Below are positions 52,656 to 64,000 of a DNA stretch of 64,000 nt, piece by piece. The DNA is taken from NCBI GenBank assembly GCA_905221615.1, contig CAJNDT010004868.1:1-64000 (forward strand). Direction: 5' to 3'. The translations under genes and the position numbers were made by a program. The notes beneath the pieces were generated by a model. It saw nothing but the letters and a program-made list of their open reading frames with translations. It was not told the DNA's origin and made no database searches. Position 1 is the first letter of the stretch. Every line of letters begins with the position of its first letter. The DNA is from Symbiodinium sp. CCMP2592. Its lineage: Eukaryota; Sar; Dinophyceae; Suessiales; Symbiodiniaceae.

Positions 52656-55600
52656 ATGGATCCCTTGGACCCCTGGGCAGACTACCTCAGGCGTCGTGGG
52701 GGAGTTCAGAGCAACGAAGTGTTTCGAGGCCGTGGCGCCGGGCGTCGCGATGAAAGAGTGCCTGATGTTTTCCGGCCGGGGGCCGCTCTTCCTTTTTCGT
52801 CTGCGAATCCGTCTTCAAGAGACGACTGCGCGGCTGGGGCGAGGCAGTGGCTCAATGGTCATGTGCCACCGTTACAACCGCCAGGAACCTTCGCTGGAGC
52901 GCCAATCTTCGGTGGCCCGACTCAGGGCTATGGCTGGGCGAACTACGGGCCTCCCCAAGGGAGGCCCCCAGCCTTCCCGCCACCTACGTTCTTGGCTACG
53001 GGAGCTCCTTTAGGGACTATGGGCGCTTTCGGTGGTCCTCTAGGTGGTTTTGGTGGCGGCGGGGATCACGGCGGCTGTGGGGCTGCTGTGGGCGCGGCGA
53101 CTCCTTGCCCTACGGCTTTCGCGTCTACTTCTCCTCCAGCGCCATCAGGGTCATGTTTGCAACCAGGGCTAAGCGCTGAGGGTCCATCCACATCGCCGGC
53201 TCTTGCATCAACGAGCCCAAGTACATCTCCTACGCCAGGTGTTGTGAATGCAGCAAGCGCAGCGGCCAGCCTGGAGAGCCCGTCACCAGGCCCTTCCCCA
53301 GATGTCAAGGTTGGCAGCGCTTTCGAGGTGTTGGGAATGACGTCACCGAGCTCTTCGGCACGACCAGTTGACCAAGCAGAACGGTTCATCGCGGCCTTGA
53401 CCAGTGAGAAGCGGGCTATGCCATCCTGGCAAGGCTCGCCAGGATCTTTGCGGACGTGGCTCAAGTTGCTTGCCCATTGGGAGTCCGAGACCACGGTTCC
53501 TAAGGCCAAGTGGGGAATCCGCCTCTACCAGAGTTTTAGCGAGAGTTCGGAGCCCCGTCGCATCGCTGATCAAGTCCCTCTTGCAGATGTTCTCACTGAA
53601 CGAGGTTATGGATTAATCCTCTCGGCCTTGATGACCAAATATAAGCCATATCTCGATGTTGCTGCACCGGTTTCGATCGACCGCTTTTTCTATGGTGGCG
53701 AAAAACAGAAGAATCAGACGTTTGCCAATTTCCTGGCCACCAAGGAAATAGCGCGCCAGGAACTGGAATCGCATTTGCAGGAAAGAATACCAGATCGCAT
53801 TGCCGCGCGCATACTGTTGCGCCAAGCCCATCTGTCGGACTATCAGCGAGAGATGATCGCCCTCAAGGACGCCAACCAACTGTTTACATGGGAACAAGTG
53901 GTTGGAATGCTACGTCCCTTGGACAGGCCAGAGCTCATCGCTCAGGCGGCGGTGGCCGAATTAGGCAGTTCGGCAGCTAGCAAGCACTATCCGGTGCTAA
54001 GCCTCACCAAGGACGCCGAGGACGAGCCTGGCGAAGCCGAAGAAGACTTTGGCGAGGAAGAGGAGGAAGATGTTTTAACTGCCGCGAGTTAGGTCACTAT
54101 GCACGTGACTGTCCGCTGAAGGGTGGCAAGGGCGCTGCACGAGGTCCGGCAGGGCAACAGAGTGGCAAGCAGTCCAGTTTCGTGGTGTGCAGGGGCAATG
54201 TGGACCAGACTGCACGGCATGCCTTTGTGACATGGTCTTCTGCAGCTCGCTTTGTGGTGTACCAAAGCCGTGGCATCGACTCCATCAAGACCGCCAATGC
54301 ATGGCCCATGTTATATGCCACCGTGAGTGTGCGAGCTTGCGAAGCCCTGGTGGACACGGCTGCCGAGGATGCTGTGGTCGGCGACCGTGCCTTTCAGGCC
54401 CTCACTGCGGAGCTGGCGAGATTCAACCTGCAGCCAGTTTGGGTATCTTCTTCCCAAGCCCCACAACCGGCAAGCCGACGTTCCAACATGCGTTGCCGGC
54501 TTGCTAGGAGTCTTGAGATTTACAATTTTGGCAGACACGGACCGTTTTCAGACGCCTCCTTTGCTGCCCATTTCGTATCTCGAGGCCATCGATGCTGTCA
54601 TTGACCTTCCGAGAGGCCGTCTGGTGGCCTCTGATGGCCACGAAACACCGATGGAACGGCTGCCCTCGGGTCATCGCTCGGTGGTCATACTCGACTTCCA
54701 GCATGCAAGAATGGCCGCGATCCCTTCGAGTTGACCTCCTCTGACGCACAGGTTTTTACTGGGGTGGTAGAAAAAGCTGCTGCTGCTGTCGGTGCGTCAG
54801 TGGAGCTAACGGCTAGCCCCGGGACTTTGCAAATTGCGGAGTCTTCGGCATCCTGCAGTCCTACCACACCATCGGGGGTTACGAAAACTGCGGAGTCTTC
54901 GGCATCTTGCAGTTCGACCACACCATCGGGGGTTACGAAAACGGCGGAGTCTTCGGCATCTTGCAGTTCTACCACACCATCGGGGGTTACGAGAACCACG
55001 GTGTCTTCGGCATCTTTCGAATCTACCACATCGTCGGGGACAGATCAAGTGACCAGTGGCAAGCCGTCGGTGTCGTTCGCCACTAATGTTCGGGGGAGAC
55101 AGGTAGATCAAGCAGAGACTTACGCTTACGAGATCAATCAGGAGGGTCTCTACAGCTACGAGTCGATGGAACGCTTGATCACCATGCTTCCGGTGGGTCG
55201 GCAGTCTGCTCTTCGAGATGTCATGAAGCCCAAAAACGAGCGAGCCGGAGCAGTTACTTTCGGGCTCTTCGCGCACGGCCCGATGAGCGGAGTGACCCGT
55301 GCGACAACCGAGATGCCCGAGGTCTGCAAGGCGGTGAACTGCTGGCTACGGAGGATTGTTCCTCCCGATTTTCAGTGGACATCGGTGACCCTCGGGATCC
55401 AAACAGCTGCTGAGACGCATGTGGATGCGCACAACGACGGCAGATCCCAGAACATGTCGTTGACGTTGGGACAGTTCTCCAAAGGCGAGCTGTGGATCCA
55501 AGAGGATGCGGTGCACAACCCGGGAGCGAAAAGGAAAGTTTGGCGAAGCCGGCACGGTAGGCGGGTTCCGGGTTACTTGATCGATAACTTTCGTAAGCCT

Positions 55601-56281
55601 TTCTTCTTTAGCCCGAAGAAGTACCATGCTACCAATGGATGGTCTGGTTTCCGCATTGCAGTCACAGCCTTCACTGCCAGGTCCATCGTCGGGTTGAGGG
55701 ACGAAGTGTATGAACAGTTGGCAAGCGCAGGTTTTCGATTACCAAACACTCGTTCAGAGCCACAGCATTTCGTCTTGAGCACAGAGGATGATGATCCTGA
55801 ACCCTCTTGCGAAGCCGAGCATGATCTTGAGTCTGTGTTTGAGTCACCCAGAGCAGACCGGCGAGTACGGGCAGCCAGTATGTTCAAGCGAATGCTCAAT
55901 CGAGCGGCCGTTTGGTTATCCAATTCGCATCGCGCCGTCCCACCACGCCATGACCAGCTTGCTAGCCAAGGCGGAGAAGATGGTTGCGCAGGAGGCGGCA
56001 GATCTCCAAGAAGAAAAGCGCATGGGCTCGAAGAAGTGCCATGCGGCGTGGAAGCGGCTGACCATGGCACTGATCACCATGTTGGCGACGGCTCGCAGCC
56101 AGTTGGTGGTGGACCATCTGGTTCAGCGCGAGCCGGAGGATCAGCCGCCCGAGGAGACGACCGCCAAGATCAACGACCACAAGCCGAAGAAGAAGGATGC
56201 AGCGATGGCGCAGGGCATCGCGGTTCCCCTCAAGAAACCCAAAGGGTCCCGAGTGTGCACCAGGACAACACTTGCATTTTA
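52656..56281 (+). pseudogene. copia-type gag-protease with 2OG-oxygenase-like domain, frameshifted
   Basis: Frames alternate: Gag from MDPLDPWADYLRRRGG (52656 to ~54065), then a zinc knuckle CX2CX4HX4C (54071-54112) and aspartic-protease active site LVDTAAEDAVVG (~54345-54380) in another frame. Next come the protease end VLRFTILADTDRF (~54505-54545), four 18-residue repeats (54833-55030), and a domain with H230-x-D232, H299 and R308 of the 54731 frame. That is the metal- and co-substrate-binding pattern of 2OG-Fe(II) oxygenases. A helical Lys-rich tail ends at 56281. Gag starts at 52656 rather than 52569 because MDPLDPW is the protein-like beginning. No integrase or RT follows and no LTRs were found. 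At least four frame changes mark it as decayed, unless assembly indels are to blame. Confidence 0.75.
54833..55030 (+). repeat. 54-bp coding tandem repeat
   Basis: Four copies of an 18-residue unit (AESSASCSSTTPSGVTKT) between protease and oxygenase-like domain; the last copy is diverged. It probably forms a flexible linker. Confidence 0.85.
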
Positions 56282-58245
56282 GGATTAGGATATTTATATA
56301 AAACGATTTCCGCGTAGGCTCTGGGACTATGTGTCCTCTGGGCACAAAGTGTCGCTTGGGACAAATTCAAAAAGGCTCAAAACCATGGTTTACACCAGGA
56401 TACAACGAATATTTTCAGAGACCAAGATGTCGCTATACAGCAGATTTTTCAGCTCGGACAGCAGCAGCGATCAACTCTCCTGCTGGAAGCATATTCGTCA
56501 GCTCCAACGTGTCGTATTTGAGCCAAAGCCAAAACAAAAAATTGAGAAAGCAAAAAGAAATATGTGTGTATATGTATATTACGTACATACACATGCGTGC
56601 ACACACGTCCGGTTTGAAAGCATATTCCAGGGTCTTTCAGGCGTCGGGTTCGAGAGCATTAATCTAGCGGAGCGAGTACACAGGCTGGGGCATCAGGCAG
56701 AATTCGAAAATTTATAGCTTGAAGGGCCGATTAGGGTCTCAAGGTCTAGCGGGTCCGTCGGTAAATTTGGGGTTTCCTAGCGCTTCGCTGGGATAGGGCA
56801 TTCGTGGATATCGATTGGATTATTGTAATCAATTGTTTGATTAGGGGTCAGGGCTTCATAATCAAAACGGTCCATATAGCTGCACTCCTCGACTATTCGT
56901 ACGACTTTTCCTGGCACCGCTCTGCTGTGCTCCTCGTCGAGCGAATTGAGATCGCTATCCGGCCGGACCGTAGGTTTAATATATTTGGGTATGAATAGGC
57001 AAATACACGAATGAATCTAATGTTATATTTACCTGCCAGCGACCCAACTGTGCAAGCTGCAAATAACTCGCAGCCGAACAAACTTGGAGCCCCTGCCTGT
57101 AGCTAGTGCCTGGTACCAGCGTAGCTACATGCTATATCAAGGGGTTAGTGCCTAACCCCTAACACCTTCAACCGCTGAGGCTCGATCGGGGCTGCAGGGC
57201 CAAAACAATCAACGGAGTCATTGCCTATGAGTATACGTAGTAGCCCTCAGTACACTTAAACTCTCGGGGCAAGGGCTTCAGGGCCGACCTATTGGGGGTT
57301 CAGTTCCCGCCCATCTCGTCGTCGCTCTCATCGTGATCAGCAACGAGCCTTGGATCGGATTTGCTTGGGCCTGTTTAATTTGATGAAAGCCACCCTCCCA
57401 GCGGCCGAGTATCCACAAATAGTATCGTTGCAAAGTTGATCTTTCCAGAGCCCTAGAATGAGCTCGCTCAGCGATGCCTAGGCTTCGATTTGTGATGCTA
57501 GGTTTTCTGGCTCGGGTTCTCGGGTTGGCTCACGGTTGGCTAGTAACCGTATTATTTTAGCAGAGGCACCGACAAGGCGGCCATTCATATCCTCTGAAAT
57601 GAATGTATGATAGAATCTGTAGTTGATTCCTTGGATTTAGCACAGGACGAAAGGGCATGTGGCTCTAGTCCAGTACTTAATTAAAAGAAACCTCCACAAC
57701 CTGAAAGGAAACAAACAAAGCCCTAATTAGAATATTGGGGCCTTAGGGATATATGGTCCGCGGGATACTACGTACAAGCTTAAGCAGGTTGGTGGCTTTC
57801 CCGGCTCGCAAAGAATGCCAGTTCTTGCATGGCCTCGGTTGCATTTAGTGGCGATTACATATTTAAGGAAGTCGTGGGACCCTGCAACCCGAATATATAT
57901 ATATATATATATGATTATCCTATGGTGTACTGAAACTCTATGTACGTACATATATCTACATATATATATATAGATAACAATAATAATGCAACCCATGGCC
58001 AAATCCTTAAATTCGGAGGGGCACGTGGCATTTTGGCCGAATCGGAAAGTATCCCAGTCCCATCGATAGGCATGCGCGAGCAGCTAGAGATCCATAGCCG
58101 GCCAAAGCAGCGTCCGTACAGTAGGTGATGCGAGCAGCTTGGGAGCTGTCAAGGCAGCGAGGGCTGCCTTCCAAAGCAGCCATGAGCTGCGACAAGAAAT
58201 GCCTGGTATTAATGATCAGATTCCCCGCCGTTGGATTCAACTAAT
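56282..58245. other. gene-poor stretch
   Basis: Degenerate sequence after the retroelement. TA tracts occur near 57893-57912 and 57957-57972. No RT or integrase motif was found on either strand to complete the element. No gene supported. Confidence 0.5.
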
Positions 58246-58375
58246 ATATACAACATACCTATACCCAAAGGGTCCAAGTATCATTATGGTATATACTTAT
58301 AGGGTATTTGGGGGGTCTAAGTATATATACCATAATGATACTTGGACCCTTTGGGATAGGTGTGTATTGTATACG
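58246..58375. mobile_element. ~125-bp hairpin MITE with arms over 50 bp
   Basis: Nearly perfect inverted repeat. Both arms contain CCCAAAGGGTCCAAGTATC or its complement, and pairing extends outwards through ACCTAT and TATAC. The loop is about 18 bases (GGGTATTTGGGGGGTC region). No coding capacity. Confidence 0.8.
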
Positions 58376-59203
58376 ATTTTATCTAGCTTTCAATCACCAG
58401 CCCAGATGCAGACACTGTCCCAACAAAGTGAACTCCTCCGTCTGATAATTCTCGTCATCGTGCACGAGCTCCGTCACCACGTCAGCCAACCAACTCGTGA
58501 TAACCCGGACCTTTCTACAGCACTCCCTAAAACCTGGATTAACAACCCCATGCCTAATAAACCCTAACTCTATAGAAACCCTAAGCCCCCAATTTTCATC
58601 TGAGGCACATTGTAACCCTTGGCAGCCAGCTCCACTTCGCCATCCTTTCCGCGGAGGTTCTTCGGCTTGAAGACCGGCTGGGAGTGCCTAATTGACGAAT
58701 AGGATCGGACTTTAGGGCTTCGGGCTGATACTGGGCTTATAATTATATTAGGGCATGTTAACATACGGGCCAAACCAGGGTTCAGAACATCCCGCCATCC
58801 CAATTTCAGCCCCCTAGGCTAGCTATGTCTTTTACACGAGCAACATAAATAATTGTCGGTATGGCGCAAAACCTTGTGTCGTCGGCTCCATGCACTGAGG
58901 TCAGAGTAGGCCGCTTTCAGCTTCTCGGTTTTGTTCGCTCCTGGCCACAGATCCTCCGGGCAGCAACATCGTGTAGCAAGAGTATCTCTAATAGTGATGA
59001 CTATATAGCATTTTATAGAGCAAGGAAACCTTCTTCAACAGCATCTCGATGCATCCGCCAGTGGTCCAAGCAAGAAGGCCCAAATTTATTGTGTGTAAAC
59101 TGCACCACCGGAGCATGGTGTGGTGAAAGCCAGAAGCATCCAGCAAGAAGCCTCGAGTTGAATTAGGATGGTATGTGATTCATGATTGACTTTTCGAACA
59201 TAG

Positions 59204-60100
59204 CTAACAAAAACTCAACCTTATAATTAATTCCCAGCTGAAACTGTTGTCATGGCCCGACCCCGCAGGTTGTGCAGCACATTCATGCACGAAGTTTTGT
59301 AGGTTTCTTCTTGGAAGCGAAGCTAGAGGCGATGGGGTTTGAAACAGATTGTCACGAGCTACGAAGCAATGGTGACATACCTGGTTGCAGCTCCATCCCA
59401 CTTGCAAACCCATCATTTCCTTGCAAAACTTCCAGTCTGCTCGTACCTCAATCAGCGGGAATCGGCAGATCGAAGAATTCTGCACCACCAGTGGAACCCC
59501 AGATAGTTCACTGGGGACGTGTGCACCGTTCAGGAGCAGCTCATCGATCGGCCAATAGCCTGCCGTTGCGGCATTCCACGAAGCGATGACCTTTGCTGGA
59601 TTCTTGTTTGGCGAAAGCAATAATATATTATTATTTGCTGATTAGTCATGGCACCGGCTTGAGGTAGGCCTGGATCGTAGCATAACCGCAGCTCAGCGCC
59701 TGTCACAAGGTTCGGGACTCGGTTCATGGGTTTGGGGATGTCGTACACCGTACCCATGGCCTCTCTCACTACAAAGAGAGGGTGGTGGGTCTTCATGGAA
59801 TCGACCTTCTTCTCCGACAAAACGTAGCCCAGGTACACAGCTGTGAGTTTCTCGTTGTTGTTAAACTTGATATCATCTCCATATAGAAAAGTTCCTATCA
59901 CCAGATCGTTGGGGTCAGCCGAGCACGGGTGCCCAGCACCCCATTCTGTAAACTCCTGGACGTGCTGCCAGTAGCGGCGTGAGGCCGCCTCATCAATATC
60001 TGAAATTCCTTCATTGTGCAGATAGTGAATCAAGTGATGCGGAAGAATGACGGGCTTCTTCCTTAGCTCGTAATATTCGCGGTATAGAGGATATAGGGTT
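59204..60100 (-). CDS. fragment of an unrecognised protein family, two or more exons
   Basis: On the minus strand, 60100-~59750 reads as protein (KKPVILPHHLIHYLHNEGIS, then ADPNDLVIGTFLYGDDIKF, then THHPLFVVREA). After a break, ~59600-59250 reads EVRADWKFCKEMMGLQ followed by a Cys-rich CNQVCHHCF motif that could bind zinc. I believe similar proteins are widespread in dinoflagellate genomes as mobile or multi-copy families, but I do not know a function. Splice sites between the two parts were not fixed, and neither end of the gene is certain. Confidence 0.45.
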
Positions 60101-61354
60101 ACAGTGTTCAGGATCGTTATCGGTTCGGGTTTCGGGCTTCGTAGTTAACCTTTGTTAGGGTACGGTCTTGTTACCACAACATACAGACATTTCTTGTTGC
60201 AACAGCGTTGCCTGTACACAACCGTGTTGTCCGTGAAGGAGGTCCGCATCGGCACAGTAACATAAGACATCGGAACCTGAGTGTTAGTAATTAAAACAAT
60301 ATAACAATATTTGGTACATAGTCGGGTCGCATTGAAAAACTAACATACTAGTGCCACATACAACTAATATTGCAAATCATGTGTCGGACCCCAAAGCCTT
60401 CGTAGTTGCTCGCAGCACGTCCCGCTCCACATTCGACGGGTGCTTGCCACCAGCGCCTGCCTTTCTAAGCTTGTCGCCGAGGGATCCCAAACTCGATGTT
60501 GCGTTACTCGCCTTGATCTCCTGCACCCCGGACATTATTTTAAAAAACATTAGGAACCCTCCACCCTCGAGCTTGCACCGACAGCGTCCTACCGGTCTTT
60601 ATCTGGTAACCCCATCAGCCCTGAACCTCACGATCCCAAGTCTAAACTTAACACATCAGCCCCAATGCTATCCTTGTCTCCATGCCGCAGCATCTCTGCA
60701 GCAGCAGTAAAGCTCAGGTCCTGGAATCGGGCAACTGGGCTGCTCTGGATCGCTCTGGGGTACAAGACGAATGTGGATCACATCGCGGCTTGTAGCAATT
60801 ATTAGGTTTCAGCACCCGGTCCCCTTTGCCGGTCAGCTTCAGCACATGACGACATAGTGGGCCCACATCGGGTTTCTGCGAACCTGCGTAGGGCTAGCTT
60901 GTTCGCAGTACACACATATCGATATCTCTCATCACATGTACAAGCACTGTTTGATGACGGCAGACAGAAGACTCAAGATAGCTTCGGATCGGCTCGAAGT
61001 TCGAGCGGGTGTCAGACATCACTGCACGTACGGCAGTCGGAAAACATGGTGCGTGCAGGTTCGGCCCGCACTAATCGCACCAATGAAAGCACTGGTCACA
61101 AAATGTGTACAGGCCCTAGGGAGCTGGTACCCAGGACACACATCGAGTAAACCCCCCTTTGAGTTTACTCTCAAGATCATGTTGCCCGGCCGGACAATAC
61201 TAGTACGTACTGCATTTGTAGTACTGTAGGACCGTGCCCGTATGCTGATGCAGGATCGATGATAGTTGCATGCCTGGCAACAGGAGCCTTGTTGTATGCA
61301 GCGGGCTGCTCCTAGCTTGCACACCTGACCATCTAGCACAAAAGGTGCTTCGGA
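60101..61354. other. gene-poor stretch downstream of the 61355 gene
   Basis: Open frames on the plus strand here show no conserved features. It follows the stop codon of the minus-strand gene at 61355. Nothing else identifiable. Confidence 0.4.
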
Positions 61355-64000
61355 TCACTTGGCAGCTGCCTTCGCCTTGGATTTTCCCTTCGCTTTCGCC
61401 TTGGCTTTCCCTTTGGGCTCACTTTTCGCCTTCGGCTCCGCCTAGGGTTCACAGACACGGAGTTGCATATGATAGGTCTACTAGGAAGCACATCAGGACC
61501 AAATACAAACTAAACTGGGCTGGGGCACTATTTTCTTCTTGATCATGGATGCAGCATCCTGGTATGACTTGACTTTCTCAGCCAAGGCTTCCAGGACAGC
61601 CTGCTGCTTCTCCGGCGCCTCATCCAGATCATCTGCCTGGGATGGATTTCAAGGGCGCTTGGCTTCTAGGGTTTCCAGGCTTCCTTCTGGGGCTGGATTT
61701 CGGGAACAATAGCTTTAGCTGAACGTTGCTGTCAGGTCTAGGGTGTGTTGTTCTGGAATGCTACAGGATTCGGTTTTTAGCCGGCTAGGTTTAGACAATC
61801 AACAGAAAATCCTATCGATCGGTAAATCAGACACCAGAAGCCGAAACTCCACAACCCCCCGAGCCTCGAAGACCCAACCAAAAAATCGATGCAACAGTAA
61901 TGCTATCACACGTACACCAAAACCTCAAAGCCGAAAGCCTTAAACCAAACAGCCCGAACCAGGAAACCCGCGTGAAGACTGAAGACTCAAACCCAAGCCC
62001 AAACAGATCTCGAAAACCGGATGCTCCAAAACTTCAGGGCCCAGCACCTTTCGGAGTGATTCATATACAACACTACCCAAGCCTTGCCTCTACTAAAAGA
62101 CCAACCCAACCTAACAAACCCGAACCCAATCACTCCCTTGGCTTGCTGGGCCTTCAAGCTCTCGACAGCTTCCTTCAAGGCCTGGTCGTGCAGTTCCAGC
62201 TCGGCATCGTAGCCGATCCGCAAAGGCTCAGACCTGCGAATGGATGTGGTGTTGCGGTTTTAGGGTTTGGGTTTAGAGTTTAGAGTTAGGGTTTTTAGTG
62301 TTATAAGGGTTGTTAGCAGTAGGGTTTGAGCCTTCTTATATTTCTCGGGCTTTTAGTGTTAGGGTTGTTAGCATTAGGGTTTGAGCCTTCTTATATTTTA
62401 TCGGCACTCTTGCTTGAGACGAGTCACATGTGGGCTGGCTTCGCAGCTAGCTGTTCTCTGAGTCCCGCAAGCTCCTCCAGCTTGTCATTCGCAATCTTGC
62501 TCTTGCTCTTCACCTGGTTAGCGAAGCCGCCCTTCCCCGCTTTGCGAAGCTTCTTGTACTCCTCGGCCTGAGCAGCCAAATCCTCAGCTGATCCCCGACT
62601 CATCAGCCCCTGCGGCGTTGGAAGGCACGCCGCAGAGGCAGCGCTCCGCATCGCCGCCGGCCTGTATATTCGGAGGATTCAAGAATTAAGTGTTGGATCC
62701 CAGGGTTCATCATATTAATATGAACGGGGTTTAGGGTTTGAGGGTTTTGTAGCTATAGGGTTTTGGGTTTACAATATGTGTTTCAGGCAAGGAACAGAAT
62801 CTCCCGGGTCTGCTGCCCGGTCAACTCCATCTGCGTAGTGATGGTCGCCTCCGTGGAGTTCTTGTTGCTCGACGTAATCTTCGCACTTTCCCACACCCTC
62901 ACGAGCTCATGGTCCTGGGTTAAGCAAGCCGGGGTCTGGATCTAGTATTATAAAATGCTTAGCGAGCCCGAGCCTTAGAACCTAAATAAAACACAGTGCT
63001 CGTATTCACCCCCTTAAGTTATGTGTCACGAGAAAACATCTACGGTTAGAACCAAAATACACCAAAGTAAGCACGTAATTCCTAAGAGCAGTATAAGTTA
63101 ATGGTACAGCCGAGCTTCTTCGCTGCCGGGCAAATCGGGGTGGGCCAAGATCCAAGGCAGCATCTGCGGGTCTGGCTTCTTGTCGAGCTGCTCTTGCAGC
63201 CCTCGTTTCTCGTCGCGGATGGCTTTTGCAGTGACTGCCCCATACTTTTGCTTGAGGTCCTTAAACATCATGTAGTCTTCCTCCATTTTGAGCTCCTTCG
63301 CGGTCTTGGATGTCACAGTCATCACCAGGGAACTCTGCATCCAATCAGCATTGGACTTGACATAATCGATGAACAAGTCCTCCAGGCGTCCGCCTTAGAA
63401 AAAAGTATCATGCCTCTAACTCGCAAGATCTGCTAAAGCTTGCCATGCATAGATGCGTGCAAGTAGCCGCCGGTCTTCGTCTTCTGGACCGCGGCGAGAA
63501 CTTCGGGAGGGCACTTGTTGCCTTAGGGACGGCGGCGTTCGGGATTGGCTTTAAAGCATCGCACAGGGAGCTTATTAGTATAGTCAAGGTTCTTTTGGTG
63601 CTGCGGCCGAACTTCACATACATATTGTGTGCGACTCTGAAGATGTGGGCCTCTTCCGATTCACCTTCCCGGCGTTGCACTGTCGCATCCTGCAAGCGAG
63701 CCGCATGTAGCATAGTGTTATTCATGAATGTATTTGACATATATAGGTCTTGTAAACTTAGTCTCCTGGATGTTGTACTTCCCCGGGTTCTGCAGCACAT
63801 CATCGATGAGCCCAGCATCGATCGCTCTGTTCACGGCACCGGATCCTCCCGACGACTTTCGCTCCAAGGCTTCGGCCTCAGCCACGGCAGCCCGATGCAG
63901 CTGCTGCTTTGTGACCTGCTGGTTTTGCTGGGCGGCAATTATTGGATAGTTTAGGGTAGAGGGGAGTCGAACACAACATAGTGGATTGTGGGTGATCGGG
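61355..64000 (-). CDS. intron-rich gene with Lys/Ala-rich C-terminus, partial
   Basis: Minus-strand exons in order: ~63940-63765 (VNRAIDAGLIDDVLQNPGKY), ~63690-63595 (EEAHIFRVAHNMYVKFGRS), 63521-~63445 (NKCPPEVLAAVQKTKTGGYL), ~63395-63110 (FIDYVKSNADW, FKDLKQKYGAVTAKAIRDEK), ~62925-62796 (DHELVRVWESAKITSSNKN), 62661-62428, 62233-62134, 61636-61529 and 61441-61355. The last four joins are phase-consistent: for example AT|G across 62428/62233 makes Met, and the next two joins are phase 0. The final exon reads KAKAKGKSKAKAAAK and stops, a basic tail suited to nucleic-acid or nuclear binding. The middle is helical. The 5' end lies outside the window. I do not recognise a named family. Confidence 0.6.
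62234..62427 (-). other. intron filled with telomere-like repeats
   Basis: On the plus strand the segment holds TTTAGGG, TTTAGAG and GTTAGGG units (62258-62385), plus a ~50-base direct duplication around GAGCCTTCTTATATTT (62326 and 62382). It lies between two coding exons joined in phase 2. Confidence 0.6.
62662..62795 (-). other. intron with telomere-like repeats
   Basis: Contains TTTAGGGTTTGAGGGTTTT at about 62730-62748 and TAGGGTTTTGGGTTT near 62756-62770 on the plus strand, between the exons 62661-62428 and ~62925-62796. Confidence 0.5.

Noticed and set aside
53066..53509. Minus-strand ORF of 147 codons inside gag
   Set aside because: Shadow of the GC-rich gag coding frame on the plus strand.
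56282..57000. Integrase or RT continuation of the copia-type element
   Set aside because: Read in all frames; no DDE, YxDD or zinc-binding HHCC pattern found. The element appears truncated.

Overview
The window looks like nuclear DNA of a dinoflagellate (Symbiodinium/Polarella-like). Supporting signs are: introns whose boundaries fit best with GC, GA and GT donors followed by AG; degenerate TTTAGGG/CCCTAAA telomere-type repeats scattered over the whole window and sitting inside introns; very large intergenic spaces; microsatellites; many retroelement remains; and protein families (LVIVD-repeat surface proteins, repeat-built membrane proteins, copia-type Gag-protease polyproteins) that are expanded in dinoflagellates. 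No rRNA, complete tRNA, CRISPR array or bacterial-style operon was seen.

Layout. 1-5.8 kb: minisatellite, telomere-like patches, MITE-like hairpins and shared gene fragments. 5.8-7.9 kb: a two-exon plus-strand gene with a BTB-like and an HMG-box-like domain. 7.9-11.6 kb: gene-poor. 11.6-12.5 kb: a decayed, divergent polyubiquitin on the minus strand. 13.7-23.7 kb: the most striking object, a ~10-kb element bounded by two 405-bp direct repeats that appear to differ at only about two positions. It carries six minus-strand ORFs, including a reverse transcriptase with an N-terminal GIY-YIG endonuclease (Penelope-like, permuted order), and three intergenic arrays of 11-bp repeats ahead of ORFs. 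23.7-31 kb: CA-type microsatellites, triplet repeats and fragments paralogous to those at 1-10 kb. 31.0-34.65 kb: a six-exon gene for a secreted LVIVD beta-propeller protein with a Thr-rich stalk and a hydrophobic C-terminus; one of its introns is made of telomere-like repeat. 36.7-46.2 kb: a gene for a membrane protein built from about five repeats; splicing across a 3.84-kb intron restores the repeat motif exactly. 46-52.6 kb: simple repeats and weak candidate exons. 52.6-56.3 kb: a frameshifted copia-type gag-protease with a 2OG-Fe(II)-oxygenase-like domain and no RT or integrase. 56-64 kb: a hairpin MITE and two minus-strand, intron-rich genes of unrecognised families; the second ends in a Lys/Ala-rich tail.

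The genes do not form a pathway. What links the regions is mobile and repeat DNA shaping gene structure: telomere-like repeats fill introns, introns have direct repeats at their edges, small inverted-repeat elements lie in introns and duplicated segments, and a multi-gene retroelement abuts a CA microsatellite. Exon borders, frames and domain calls come from reading the sequence by eye; no homology search was run.
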